A stretch of DNA of 64,000 nt from Liopterus haemorrhoidalis (lineage: Eukaryota; Arthropoda; Insecta; Coleoptera; Dytiscidae): contig OZ020611.1 of the NCBI GenBank assembly GCA_963971575.1, forward strand, positions 60,731,381 to 60,795,380. The letters are read 5' to 3'. The notes under the pieces were generated by a model. The model saw nothing but the letters and a program-made list of their open reading frames with translations. It was not told the origin of the DNA and made no database searches. A program made the translations under genes and the position numbers. Numbering within the stretch: position 1 is the stretch's first letter; each line of letters begins with the position of its first letter. Below, one piece after another: positions 31,607 through 43,839 of this stretch.

Positions 31607-33190
31607 TGCAAATTAAATTGTAGGTTCGCAAACGAAACACAGATCCTTAGAAGATTACCACTGATAAAGAAATCAAAGAAGCATTCAAAATTCGCAAATG
31701 GAAATCTATTAGTCATGTTTTGTGTAGAATCAGAGGGGATGGATATAACTAATTCCTCAATAGGGAAGATTTTCCAAGTCATCGACATAAATGGACATTC
31801 GCGAATGACCTGATGAAGATATTCCTTCCATGAATTTAAAGGATTTGTAAAATTACAGCTTTGAATTAAAAAATTTGGACACAACGATGAATATGATCGA
31901 TGCTCCAAATGGGATTTAGGCATTAAATAATTTATATTATTCTATACTTGATCAAGCATGGCTAATTATTTAGCATTTGGTATCGCTATTTGGTACCTAT
32001 TTTGAAAGTAAATATAGTTAATGATTTCTAATAAATGTAAACTATTCTGTAGACCACTTTGCATCTGTAGCTTTCATAAATAAACTAGTGATTTCAGTTC
32101 GGAAGCAGTTAAGAAAATAATTTTGCCATGTGAAGACCATGTTTAACATTGCCATGATACACAGATTGGATAGTAACATCGAAACAATCTTTTCGCTCTT
32201 AATCTTAGTTCCTCAATCCGAGATCCTCAAGAATATCAATGTAATCGTAAATCCGCATATTAAACACCAATATAAACATATTCCACTCTATGTCTGTTCT
32301 GGCACATACCTACTAATTTAGCAAAATCTGTTTCCATCTTCGTGAACTAGAGCCTAAGAAACGTCTTTAAGATCTTTGGGCCAGAAAGAATAACAAATCA
32401 AGATTCCTAGGATCGTATGGAACCCACAAGGGTCCCGACGAAAAGGCCGAACTCTCAATATAATATTTTTGTGGATGCCTTACGCTTCACTTTGGAGCTT
32501 ATTCTGACTTGGAGCTATTCCAACATACTTGACCAAAATCTTCCCAGTGTGATTAGAACTACAAACTCTAAGCACTATTGCAGTCATTTCCTCATATAGG
32601 ACAGCAACTTCAATTTATATTCAATCGTTACTATATTTTGGAATTTAGATTTTAAAAATTCCTTTACCTTTCTGCTAAAGTATCAGTAGATAACATTTAA
32701 ACTGAACTATATTAACCTTACAATGTAACAGTTTGGAATCCGTGCAGATAGAATTTATTCCGTCTCGAGAGGCCGGTAAATATAGAGACCACATAAGCCA
32801 TAAATATTTATTGTAGATAAATCAATAGGATGGCAGCCATAGTTCTCAAATATAGGTTAAGATTTTGCAAGACTGTTGTATATTGAGGGCTGTTTACATT
32901 ACTTGAGAAAGGTATAGGTAATAAAAATCGTTCAGAGAAAAACAAAAATTTATGACATTATAAGAATCATATTTTTTTATCAATAAAGAATGAAAGAATC
33001 ATCTTTTTTTGTTCTTGCTATTAACAACAATATCCTACAGAAGTAGTGTCAAACTCATTTGTGTCGCAAGTCATTCATACAAAGAATTATAATCAGTGAC
33101 GGAACTTCAAATATGCGAAAGGGTTCCTTGAAAATTTTGATAGACAAAAAGGGGAGAAGAGAGTATACCAAAAAAACCCTTATAAATTCA
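31607..33190. other. AT-rich stretch, no gene recognised
   Basis: Several short open frames occur (for example 31583-31813 and 32130-32321), none with a recognisable motif. No transposon end or RNA gene is seen. Confidence 0.4.
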
Positions 33191-33208
33191 TTTTGTCGTC
33201 TGTATGCA

Positions 33209-33251
33209 TGTCTGTCTGTCTGTCTGTCTGTCTGACGGACTGTCTGTCTGT
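33209..33251. repeat. (TGTC)n microsatellite
   Basis: About six TGTC units, a short interruption (ACGGAC) and about three more units. The flank with GTTGAAATTTGGCATGC looks like dispersed-repeat sequence. Confidence 0.8.
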
Positions 33252-33255
33252 TCGG

Positions 33256-35169
33256 TAAAAATTGTAGCCAAACGGCTAATCTAGAGAGTTGAAATTTGGC
33301 ATGCTTATACAATTCTTTGACCCGCAAATAGGAAAATTACTAAAACCCTGCAAAACCCTGAAATGTGTGAAAATTCACACTTCACATCAATTTTTTAAAT
33401 ATATTTTTATCGTAAATATGCCTATATTTTTTTCTTTAATGCTTGACAAGCCACAAAATAATTATGCTACGGGCCGTATACGGCCCTCGAGTTACCATTT
33501 ACCCCATATTGTAGTACAGATAAGTGTAATAAGTGCCTTTCCCCCAACCATGAGTTCTGTATACGTCACTGCACATACAAACCGATCGGTCTAACTGATG
33601 ATGGTCAATGAAATCCGTAATTTTCGTTTTCCACACCTTAATAAACATGTGAATTTTTTAGAAAAATATAAATTAAAACGTTTAATTTTTTAATCTGTTA
33701 AAAACTTTTAAATTGTAGATATATCTGTTTAAAAACTGCAATATAATTAAAATTTTATTTAAAGGTTTAAAAAATATATAAAAGCATACTTGACCTAAGG
33801 ATCGTTGTCGTGTGAATCCACCTTTAGGAGAGATCTCAGAATACTTCATTTTATTTCAGCTGTGAATAGAAAAATATATAAGTCCCTTGCGAGCGGAGGT
33901 GTGAAGTACTTCCTGAGATTTATTAGATTTTTTTTTGTATTTTTTACATTTTGACCGTCATGAAACGAAAGTAAAGTGAGCATTTATTTTATGATATTTC
34001 TTAAATAGTTCTTTGTATAACGCATATTTTGATTTTCAGTTTAATGTACAGACATTTAATAGTATTACGTATATATATATCTACATATTTCCCTATTTGA
34101 AACTATTATGCAAACGTAAAAATTTACAATTCTTCTCATCACAGAAGTTGCTGGCATTTTTCTTTGGCTAAGGAGGAGACACAATTAAGTTATGGTATAA
34201 TGATAGAAAGCTTTTTAAGTCTATTAAACATCTCACCGTTTCGTGCTTATATTCCAAGCGTATCTTTCCACTTCTGTTTTTCGCTACCAAATAAATATTT
34301 CATTGCTGATCATAATATGATCCATGCATCTTTCTTCCGAGAAAACGGTCTGTTTTGGAAAAGGTAAAATTTAAATGGCCAAATGCATACCATCTACTGA
34401 CGGACCAAAATCGATCAATGGCGTAAGTTGCGCCTTTTTAGACCAACACAATTTTATCCTATAATTTAAACTCCCAGATAATATGTTTATCTACAATGCG
34501 GAAAAGGTGGCATTAAAGTTAAGTTTAAACTACTTAAAGAATTGTATAAATAATGAATTTGTAAAATTTTGTGCCCTAAAGCGCAGTCAAAAAAATGAGT
34601 TTTCCTGGATTTGAGAAAAACAATCGCGAATTATGATATAATTAAATGTCGTAACGATCTTGCGATGAGTGGTAAAGTTATAAAAATATGTTGGAACAAA
34701 GGTCACTCATATTTTGAGTTCAACATTGAATTCGACCTTCTGGACAAAGAAGCAGCTGTAAACTGATCACTGTTAAATATTTCTCTAAATAGTAATGAGA
34801 TTATGTCAATCTTCATATATTCCATATATAATTAATGGCAACAAGAAAACATAGGTTTTCTGCAGTTTCCTTGAACTTCGTAATAATCCATTGATTATTT
34901 TATGCTCAAATTCAACCCCTTCATCCTAGAAAGTTTTGGTTTTCTTCACACCAAAGCAGGTGTTTTATATACACTCTTATCCGGCTTAGATTTAATGACA
35001 TTTTCTCTCCATATCATCTGCATCGAATTAATATGGTAACTTCTTTTTCTGTCCGTGTGATAATTTGTCTGTCAGCCATTCAAACCTCTTATTATTTGAA
35101 AGCCCAGATTATTTTCGCAATTGTAACATTTTCATACAAACTTTAGTTAAACAAAAAATTTCTTTACCT
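33256..35169. other. AT-rich stretch, no gene recognised
   Basis: There are short AT-rich open frames only. No inverted repeat pair, tRNA-like element or protein domain is recognised. Confidence 0.4.
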
Positions 35170-35184
35170 ACTAATATTCAAACA

Positions 35185-35491
35185 AGCAAACCTGTAGCGG
35201 AAAACGTTAAATCGTCTGTACCTGCTATTTGACCACTTGGCATGGGCACGGACATGAGTTCAATTCTTGCTTATGTCAAATAATTGTGTAGAAATATTTA
35301 TACAAATTACAGATTCTGCTTAGCCGTTCGCAACCCGCTTTAAACTGTAGGTGCCTTTCTGTGTACGCTAAAAAATGGACGAAATATTTATCTCATTGCC
35401 CCTGAATGTACATAGATATAAAACATGGTCATGAGATCTGTAAACAGGAGGCTTTGGCTCACTTCGGGCTGTCGTACCAATGATGATGATG
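35185..35491 (+). mobile_element. SINE family 2, plus copy (307 bp)
   Basis: It has a tRNA-like head (B-box-like GAGTTCAATTC near 35256), a body shared with 30322-30628 and an ATGATGATGATG tail. It is flanked by a perfect 15-bp duplication ACTAATATTCAAACA at 35170-35184 and 35492-35506. The perfect duplication suggests a young insertion. Confidence 0.85.
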
Positions 35492-35506
35492 ACTAATATT
35501 CAAACA

Positions 35507-37089
35507 CTTGGATCAAACACTTCTTGCTACTTACTCTCTAGATATTTATTAAATTATTTATAACTATAATAAATCCAAAAATATGAATTTATGATTGGAA
35601 ATTTAGGCTAATAGTTGCTAAAGCCAACAAACAGAAGGAAATAAAAAAAGTTATGGCATTGTTATGGAGATGTTCCGCGTTGGTCAGGATTGTAACACCT
35701 CTACATTCATAAATAAGCAGAATTTATTTATGCAATGCACATGCTGCATTTCGTAGTTGGGTAAAGATTTTCAAAACAATTCATTAGGGAACTTAAGAAC
35801 TACAGAAGTATAGATAAAGAACATCAAAAAGAAACCAATAACAAGATATCGGCAAAGAGCTTCCGGCAGCATTGACCATGTGAGTAAAGAAGACGACTCC
35901 TCAATATCTTAATAGCTAATCTCTGCCATAGACACAAGTCCCAGCGATCCCGACCAGCACTGGTTGTACGGGAGGATATTTGGAAAGATATGGCTGACTA
36001 GAATTTTACTGACGCACGTGGAAGAGCGTTGTTTTGCATGAAGTTGAAAGTTTTCTTCTTGTTGGCTAGCAGAAAGTCCAGAATCTAGTCTGTGGCAAAC
36101 TCGTTCCAACCAAATTCAGCATTTTTTAGTTTCAGAAAACCAATTTCATGTAGCTTTTTGCTCAAGCAACTCATGGTTTAGTTCGTATTACAGCAAAGTA
36201 ACCCTTGCAATCCCCTTGATCTCCATGAGGTGCCGGAAAAGATAAAAGAACTTGAACGATATGAGATGGGGATTAAAAAGTACATAAGATTTAATGATAC
36301 TCTAATCAATAGAGACGTCGGACAATGATATGCTATGGCCAATTCAAAATCTAAATTATTAAATATGCATTTATTCATTTATTTAGCGTATGGCATACAA
36401 GTACAAATTGTTAGGGTGACCATTTTTTTCAAATCTAAAACCAAGACATTTAAAATAGCCATAGCACAGGCGCGCACACGAGGAGGGGGGTTACTTGGGT
36501 GCTAACCCACCCCTCAGGAAATAAAAAATCATATACTTAATCAATAAAAACTAAACTACTGAAAATAAAATCATCTTTTTTGTTTATAAAAAAATAGTCA
36601 TAATATAATTAATATATAAGACCACCCCTCCTCATAAAGACGCAATAATAAATTTTGTATTATTTAACGGATAATTTTAAGATATATACCCCTCCCCTGG
36701 TCCATTTTTCTAGTAGTGCGCCTGCTCAGGTAGCATGAATAATAGTGGTTGTCTTAGAATATATGTTAAAAAATTATTGCGGAGTAAGCTTTTATTTTTT
36801 TGTCTTTAAGTGAAAAAATGCAATAAAACGTACTTCTTTTATTTATATTGTATATTAAGAAAGTAATTTTGAAAAGACCGCCACAGTGCTGAACCGTATT
36901 TTGTTTAAATTTACGCGCGTACTGAAAGATGGATAAATTACTTGATCTTCACGACTTACCAGGACCATGGATAAAAAAACCAGTACTGTACTGATAAAAC
37001 AAGTACGTATGGTCACCTTAAAATTATGCATACATTTAATAAAATATAGTTCATAGCATATAATATACATGATATAAAATATACATTTG
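35507..37089. other. AT-rich stretch; possible small TIR element at ~36470-36730
   Basis: A CACAGGCGCGCAC motif near 36467 and an inverted AGTGCGCCTG near 36715 enclose C-rich blocks (ACCCACCCCTC, CACCCCTCCTC). This may be a MITE, but no target duplication is clear. Nothing else is recognised. Confidence 0.35.
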
Positions 37090-37222
37090 TCAAATTATTA
37101 CATCTAGTGTTTCAAGCCATGCTATTAGATCTGGTGTGACATGTAATAGGTCTTCTTTGGATCCTTGGTAGATTCGGATTGGGCAGTCAAGGTGAGGTGC
37201 AAATTCCCCATTTCGGAGTATT
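37090..37222 (-). other. Short coding-like fragment, unidentified
   Basis: About 43 open codons on the minus strand, ending at TGA 37092-37090, read like real protein (mixed composition, containing HLDCPIRIYQGSKEDL) rather than AT-rich noise. A stop lies just upstream. It may be an exon or relic; I do not recognise the family. Confidence 0.25.
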
Positions 37223-39041
37223 TATGAGAGTACTTTATAAACTTGAGAGGCATTTATTTGATTACCATAGCATATATTTTATTTTAAAAAGTACACTTAA
37301 ATTATAATTATATAACCAGAAGAGATAATTTATTTAAGCCAGATAAGATGGTTTATTTAATAGCTCGTTTCAAAATTGTTATATAAATTTGTATGAGCCT
37401 TAGTGAAGTTCAGTAGTTTTAGAAACTTTACTTGGTCGAGTTTTGTCGAGTACTGTTAACCACTAGTTTTGTTTATTTATATTCATCATTTATGTCAACA
37501 TTTTTACTGTTCTTTTTTAATATCATGACGTGCCTACTTGAAAATTTGTTGAAATTAATAAGCTGAGCTTGAAAATGTCCTTTGAGCTTTTCAATACATT
37601 TATTTTTAAGTCTTTTCCTAACTTAGAAATAAGTTCACATACATTTCTCCCTAAAAATTGTTTCCTCAGTAAAAAGAAAATTAATTCTAAAGAAATTTAT
37701 TTAGCTCCGTCGGACAGTTAAGTCTTCAAAAGGTTTTTAAGATTTTTTTTAGAATGCTTTGTGCAATTGTCGCTTTCAATCTTTTTGCTCGCGGATACAT
37801 TAAAATGTCTTTGTATTGTTAGATTCTGAACGGATATTCGAAGGGCTTATTAAAAGAACTGACGAAGTTATGTGATTAAGCTAATTTATTTTTAAAAACG
37901 ATATTAGAAATTTCTTTTAATTTTAAAATAATTTTAAATACTTTACTGACAAACACAATTTCAAAACAATAAGAAGATGACAGCCGGTTTAGCCTGGAGC
38001 CTCTTTTTTCCTAGCTCCATTGAATTTTACTCCATTAGTCTACCTCTCGACTTAGCTTAAAGGTATCTGTCTTATTATTATTTTTATGTTGGTTCTACAG
38101 CGTTCTTTAACGTTCTACTACAATCCTTTTTTTAAGAAGTAACTGGTCTGTAGAAACCAGATAGAGTGGAGAAATTTTTATACTACGTAGAGTAAACTTG
38201 GAGTAGACGGATTAACAATTTTTAAAGAAAACGCAAAAGAAAGATTGAGTTGAAGGATATTTTACATGATTGTGAAAAGATGGAGAATGAAGAAATTAAT
38301 AGTCACATAGTGATAAAAGTAAAATAAAATTATAAATTGCCAACAAATTTACTATTAATTATTATTACATTTTTAAGGTTTTCTAAATTTCTATCTGTGA
38401 GAAGATGCCAAAATTATTACGTACTCCAACTGCTCCGTCATTGTGTTTATTGCTTTTGGAGTTAACTCCTGATGCTCCAAGTTCAAGTTAAGACAAGCAC
38501 AATCAATCACTCCGTACTATTAAAATTTTTAGTAAACGACCGCAAAAGGTGTAAACAGAGCAAATTACTGAACAGAGCTAATGTACTCTTTGGCATTCTT
38601 TTTTATTATTTCTTCAGAATCATTTGCTGCACTATCTAGTTTGCAATTCATCATTCATGAGTGCTATGAATCGGGTTGAAATTTTTCTTCACTCAGGCAT
38701 GTCTTTTGAATTTTGGTTTGTAAAATATGAAGATTTTAATTACGTGTACAGACCACTGAAATCCTTTTCCTCTGCTTTCTTGTGTGATACTTGACATTGA
38801 ATAAATTTGGCAATGTGGCATTTAGTTTTTCTGTTTGTGGTGTATTTTAAAATTTAACAAAACTATTTGTAAATAAGACAGTAGTCTTAAAACTAATTTT
38901 AAAGATTTTTTTGCAGGCGAAAAAATCAACGATAAATGAAAACAGTCAGTGGGCGATTTTAGAGCTTATATATGTATTATATAACAACATCACATTTGTT
39001 TTTCCGATATCTAGTATATTTGAACTACGAAGTACTGCCAG
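37223..39041. other. AT-rich stretch, no gene recognised
   Basis: No domain-bearing frame, transposon end or RNA gene is seen. Confidence 0.4.
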
Positions 39042-39616
39042 TTACATTGGAGATACCGCTGCAAACAGTCCGATTGTGAAGTTTGCTGTGTCAATTGGGA
39101 TACTTACTGAGAAACTATAAACCACTTGCGGGAGACCATAAAAAACTTCAAAAGGACACATAGGATATTTGTACGGTACACGGCATTTATCGTTTGGCCC
39201 TGTGATAAATAATGAGTCTACCCAAAATACCCGTTTTATGTTCCATAAAACAGTTATCATTAATAACTGTTCCAATAATAGTATCACGTATGCCTTTGTT
39301 GAAGGTCTTTCATGAATTCTACGTCATTTTTGACTGTCCGTTTGTCTATGTATAGAAATAAGGAATCTATGTGTTTATGATTCGTTCGGAAACGTTGTGA
39401 GTAACGTTCTTGACTTGGTAAGAGTTACGTCCAGCGTGAAGCATGGACCTGAATCAGAAACACCGCTTGCTATGCTTCCATTCTCGTACAGTGCACAATA
39501 CAAAATGGTTAATGATGTACAGTCTGCCTTCCCTTGCACAGAACCCAAGAGAAAATAACGAGGCCCAGCAAAATTTGCGATCGGCTCTGCTAACAGTTCC
39601 TTACAATCGTCTACTC
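39042..39616 (-). pseudogene. Coding-like segment of unknown family, cut by hAT element
   Basis: Two adjacent minus-strand open stretches (39616 down to 39375, and 39287 to 39042) have ordinary protein-like composition. The first has several Cys and a GPRYFLLGSVQGKADC segment. The second has FWVDSLFITGPNDKCRV and CPFEVFYGLPQVV segments. A stop separates them. The hAT element at 39617 begins exactly where the first open stretch is truncated. It could be a host-gene relic or another transposon protein; I cannot identify it. Confidence 0.3.
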
Positions 39617-39849
39617 CAATGGTGGGCAATCTCCTGCCCGCGTAAAGTTCCAATCCGGCCCGCGAGATCTTTAGAAGAAATAATAAATAAATATTTTCAA
39701 AAACAAAAATTTTAAAGAATAGGATTATGTTAGTACCTAACATAAGGAAAAAGGAGAGAAATATAGTTTAATTTTCGATATAATTCGTCTTATTTAAATT
39801 AAACACATATGGCAATATCTTTGTTCATAATTTAGTACTAACATCGTAA

Positions 39850-41020
39850 CATAGAAAATTTTATGATTTGAAGAATGAAATTAAACTATTCATGGATTTG
39901 AAAGGGATTCCGATTCAACAATTTAATGATGAAGGATGGTTGGCAGACCTGGCGTTCTATGTTCATATTACAGGACACATGAATGTTTTAAATCAGGGAT
40001 GAGCAACCTGCGGCCCGGCTACTTTTTCGTGCGGCCCGTCAAAGCTTTTGTCTGTCAAATTTCAAAAAAGGCCATTAAATTACAAAAGATACATATATAT
40101 TTTAAAGCATAAATAAGAGCAATATAGAGCAATTGGTTGCAAAGAAGCAATGCCAAACTTCTCATTAAAATTTGTTTATGATTTTTTCCCCATAATAATT
40201 ATCTTTGACTGTTTTTTTATACCTAGCATTTCTATTATATGTGTCATTTGTGTATTTTTTTTAAAATAACTTTGTTATTTTGTTAATAAATAGATAATTT
40301 GTGTTTATCATCTTGTGTTCATATTTTAATAAATTTCGTATGCGGCCCGCAGGAAATTTTTAAATTTCTAGTAGGCCCGTAGTAAAAAAAGGTTGCTCAT
40401 CCCTGTTTTAAATGAAGTCTTACAAACACAAAATCAAAATGTGACACAATTATATGGATATGTTAAAGCTTTTGTGAACTGCTTCTGTGGCAATCCCATA
40501 TAGAAAAAAATAATCTTTTCCATTTTCCAACATTATCTAATTATCGTGACAAATAACCCTCAAATTATTGTTAAAAAAAAATCAAAGATCTTTATTCAGA
40601 ATTTGAAGACCGCTTTCAAGATTTCGACAAAAAAATTATTTATTTTTATTTATTTAATTCGCCCTTTTCCATCACTGAAATCGGAAATGTTCCAGAAAAG
40701 TTTAAATGGAACTTTTGGATCTCAAAGAAAGGGCAGATTTAACAGAAACATTTAATTTAACACCTTTGCACGAGTTTTATAAAAATCTGCCGGCTGAAGA
40801 ATTTCCGAATTTAGTTGATAATGTGAAGTACATTTACTCCTTATTTGGCTCAACATATCGATGTGAACAACTTTTCTCCAAGATGAAGTATCTAAAATCG
40901 AAGTACAGAATTTCAATAACTGATACGGGTTTGGAAAATAACTTGCGTTTAAGCACTACACAAATCGAACCAGACATTGAATTGCTATCAAAATCTATAC
41001 AGCACCAGAAATCGCATTAA
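39850..41020 (+). pseudogene. hAT transposase relic with C-terminal dimerisation domain
   Basis: Before the MITE, codons at 39858-39985 read Phe-Tyr-Asp-Leu-Lys-Asn-Glu-Ile-Lys-Leu-Phe-Met and later Leu-Ala-Asp-Leu-Ala-Phe-Tyr-Val. After the MITE the reading continues with Val-Lys-Ala-Phe-Val-Asn-Cys-Phe and then stops and frameshifts. The last 104 codons (40706-41020) are open and carry the hAT C-terminal dimerisation signature: TYRCEQLFSKMKYLKSKYR, then NNLRLSTT and a final Glu-Pro-Asp-Ile-Glu. The family resembles the ZBED/GTF2IRD2-type hAT group, by recall. It is non-functional. Confidence 0.75.
39994..40405. mobile_element. hAT MITE with perfect 8-bp TSD, nested in hAT
   Basis: The 412-bp unit begins CAGGGATGAGCAACC and ends GGTTGCTCATCCCTG. 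It is flanked by perfect TTTTAAAT at 39986-39993 and 40406-40413. Its GCGGCCCG subterminal motif matches the ends of the surrounding hAT element, so both probably used related transposases. Confidence 0.88.
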
Positions 41021-41457
41021 TTAAAATTTGTTTCATTTATATTTATTGTTTTGTGAATAATACTTACTTAGTTTTTTCATCTTTGTAATTTGTTATAAAT
41101 GTTAAGAGAAATAAACATAATATAATCCGTCTAAATTTGTAATACGAAACTAGATCTGGTTACTTTGGTGACTGTTGTGGTGTAAACAGATTTTGGCGTA
41201 TCCGTGTGAACCAATACTGTGATAATATTATAAATGTATTGTCAATATACAACATAAAAAATGAACTTTCCCTGTTAGTTACGTATTACAAAATGAGACA
41301 GATAATACTTAATTAACTTTGTTTTATTATTGTTTTTTATATTATCAGAAAAAAAAATACAAGTAACAAAAATGTGTACTACATTAACTACTACGGCTCG
41401 CGGATGAAACGTAAATCTTATTCTGGCTCGTGTTATACAAAAGGTTGCCCACCCCTG

Positions 41458-42453
41458 GTCAACCCCCGGTCAACTCAGCAATGACATTTCAGATTCCATA
41501 ACGTACGTGGAATCCAACCGTGTTTTAAAATATTACAGTTATTTAAAGAGTACTGTTAGCGACGAATGGTTTTCATTAAATGATAGGTAAAGATTTCTCC
41601 ACTTTATCAATGTAGTTACATCCACTAATACCCAGAGATCGAGTAAATTTATAATTTGAGTGATTCATGTTTATATATTTGGCTGTACTGAAGTGTATAA
41701 TATCAATTTACATATATCAAAATAGCCACTGTCAGTCTATGTCAAATTTGTTGTTAGCAGGTTATCTTTCAGAATTTATTGCCCCATCAAAGAAAACTGG
41801 ATAAATTATTCGCGTCTGAGAAGCCGCTATCTAAGCGCCTACTTTTTGTGAATGAAGAGAAGTTTCCATGAATTTGTGAGGGATTTCGGAAGATCAAAAC
41901 CTAATATTTTGTTTATTTACATACCTTTAGATGGAACCTCCTCGCCTTATCAGAAAATAATATGTCCAAAATATAATTATTATTTAAATGATTTAAAAAC
42001 TATTGGCAGTATTCAATTCTGCTGAAGCCAAAATTTTCTGTGCATGCTGATGTAAATCCTTTTGTTGAATTGTATGGCAAGTTCCATAAGTGTTTAATGG
42101 GCAAGCTTGCGATGATTTTTCTTTGGTATTACTGCTTTTTTAATTCAACATCAGCTGCGACGTCAGCCGTACATATTCTGGAGTGGCCATACCATAGTGG
42201 TACATACCTGGTTTTCGGATTTTAGGGCCTCTTTCACGAAACTTTGCAACACAGGGATTTATTTACAGCACCAAGTCATTAAAATGAAAAGAAAAATTGC
42301 GGAATTCTCCTCTAAAATCTTCAGTGCAGCGTCCTATGGAGTTTATACACTTTCAATTTTCATGTTTCTGGGCATTTTTTAAATAATTTTCAGTGAGAAA
42401 GTTATTTAAACTTTTATGTTCTAAATCGAACATTTTAAAGGTTATGTTATTTT
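41458..42453. other. AT-rich stretch, no gene recognised
   Basis: There are short open frames (for example 42040-42225) without known motifs. Nothing else is supported. Confidence 0.4.
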
Positions 42454-42727
42454 GGGTTACCATATCCAGTTACTAGAAAAGAGGGCACCTAAAATGATTT
42501 ATATTTATATAATTATATTATCTATCTGCTTGTGCCCATTTGTATTTTTCTTTTTTGAGTCTGTAAGATTGTATCTCTTGTAGTAATGTCTTGTTACCTT
42601 TTGATACCTCTAAATATGTCATAAGTATGTTATAAAATTTCATAACATGTTTCAAAAACACGGCCATAAGAAATTTAATGCCTCAACAAGAGGACATGTC
42701 AGGGGAAAAGAGCATGTATGGTAACCC
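42454..42727. mobile_element. Candidate small TIR element
   Basis: Inverted ends GGGTTACCATA and TATGGTAACCC enclose about 274 bp with no coding content. The flanks share a TTATTTT/TATTTTAT sequence, which may be a blurred target duplication. Superfamily is uncertain, possibly hAT. Confidence 0.45.
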
Positions 42728-43660
42728 TATTTTATTTGACGATCCAAATTTAAATGTGCGAAAAATAGTCATACTTTAGTGCACTATTTTAAATTCTCGG
42801 TAGTTTTAAACACCTCATTGGACTTAGCTATACTTTTTGCTGGTTTTTCTTTTGTAAACAAAAACTATTATTTCCTTATTTTCCTTCTGGAAATTATTAT
42901 TTAATTTTTCTCTTCTTGGTTATTAAAACACTAACCCACTTTTCTTTCTGCATTTTTAAATGAATTTCCTAATGATGCATAAATTTTCATTTAAACATAT
43001 TCAGGGGATAAATTTTTAGCATTAAAATGTGGAAAGCATAGAGCAACACCGACAAGACGAAATGTTTAGTTCAGGTGAATTTAATTAGTTTTGCTTAATT
43101 AGATTCTCTTATTTTTCTCATTATTCTCATTCACTAACGTAAATTTAATTTTTTTGTTTTGTAGAATAACTTCTGCAACAAAAATAATACTGAAAAAATT
43201 TAATAATTCCTAACCTTCTTATAATGTTATGTAAATATATTTAAAAAATCTAATCACAATCAGGACGCAAAATTATTTCTATTCATGAAATTTTATCTCG
43301 GTCATTTTTGAGGTTTCGTAAATATAACCAAGAATCTTATACATCGTCACTTATGTGTATGTCTGCCCTAGGGCTACCAGGTGTCCTACTTTCGGTAGGA
43401 CAGTCCTACAATTAAATCTACGTGTCCTATGTTCTATTTGGGCTTGAATATTTTAAAATTTTAATCTATGCATTTATTTCGGTTGACTGCAATTAAAATG
43501 TGGCTATCAAAGCAATCTTGCAGCGTATTTGTTGTTTGGTGCAATATCCAGGGAGTTTAGTTGGACACCGATTGCTTTTCTGTAAGATCATTCACAATTC
43601 AGTTATAGTAGACAACTAAAATAACATTTAATTATTATAATTATACGTATAGCTACGTAC
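42728..43660. other. AT-rich stretch, no gene recognised
   Basis: A CTACCAGGTGTCCTA / TAGGACAG pair at about 43376-43407 forms a small inverted repeat. No gene is recognised. Confidence 0.35.
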
Positions 43661-43839
43661 AGGGCTATTCAGAGACAAAAAATAAACACTGTTTAAATTA
43701 AATACTGTCTAAATTCAGTGTTTAAAATTTTTCATATTCAAAAACACTTTTTAAACACTGTTTAATTTTTTAAATACTGTTTTTCTTAGTTGCAGTGCTT
43801 AAGTTGATTTTGTCTATTCGGAGACAACATTTCATTCTA

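Larger units (their letters stand above)
39617..41457 (+). mobile_element. Degenerate hAT transposon
   Basis: The left end CAATGGTGGGCAATC (39617) and right end GGTTGCCCACCCCTG (to 41457) form an eroded hAT-type TIR. Flanking 8-mers GTCTACTC and GTCAACCC agree at 6 of 8 positions. A transposase relic of plus orientation lies inside, and a 412-bp MITE interrupts it. Confidence 0.65.

Noticed and set aside
33055..33327. 90-codon minus-strand frame across the TGTC repeat
   Set aside because: It is driven by the microsatellite and flanking dispersed-repeat sequence; there is no protein signature.
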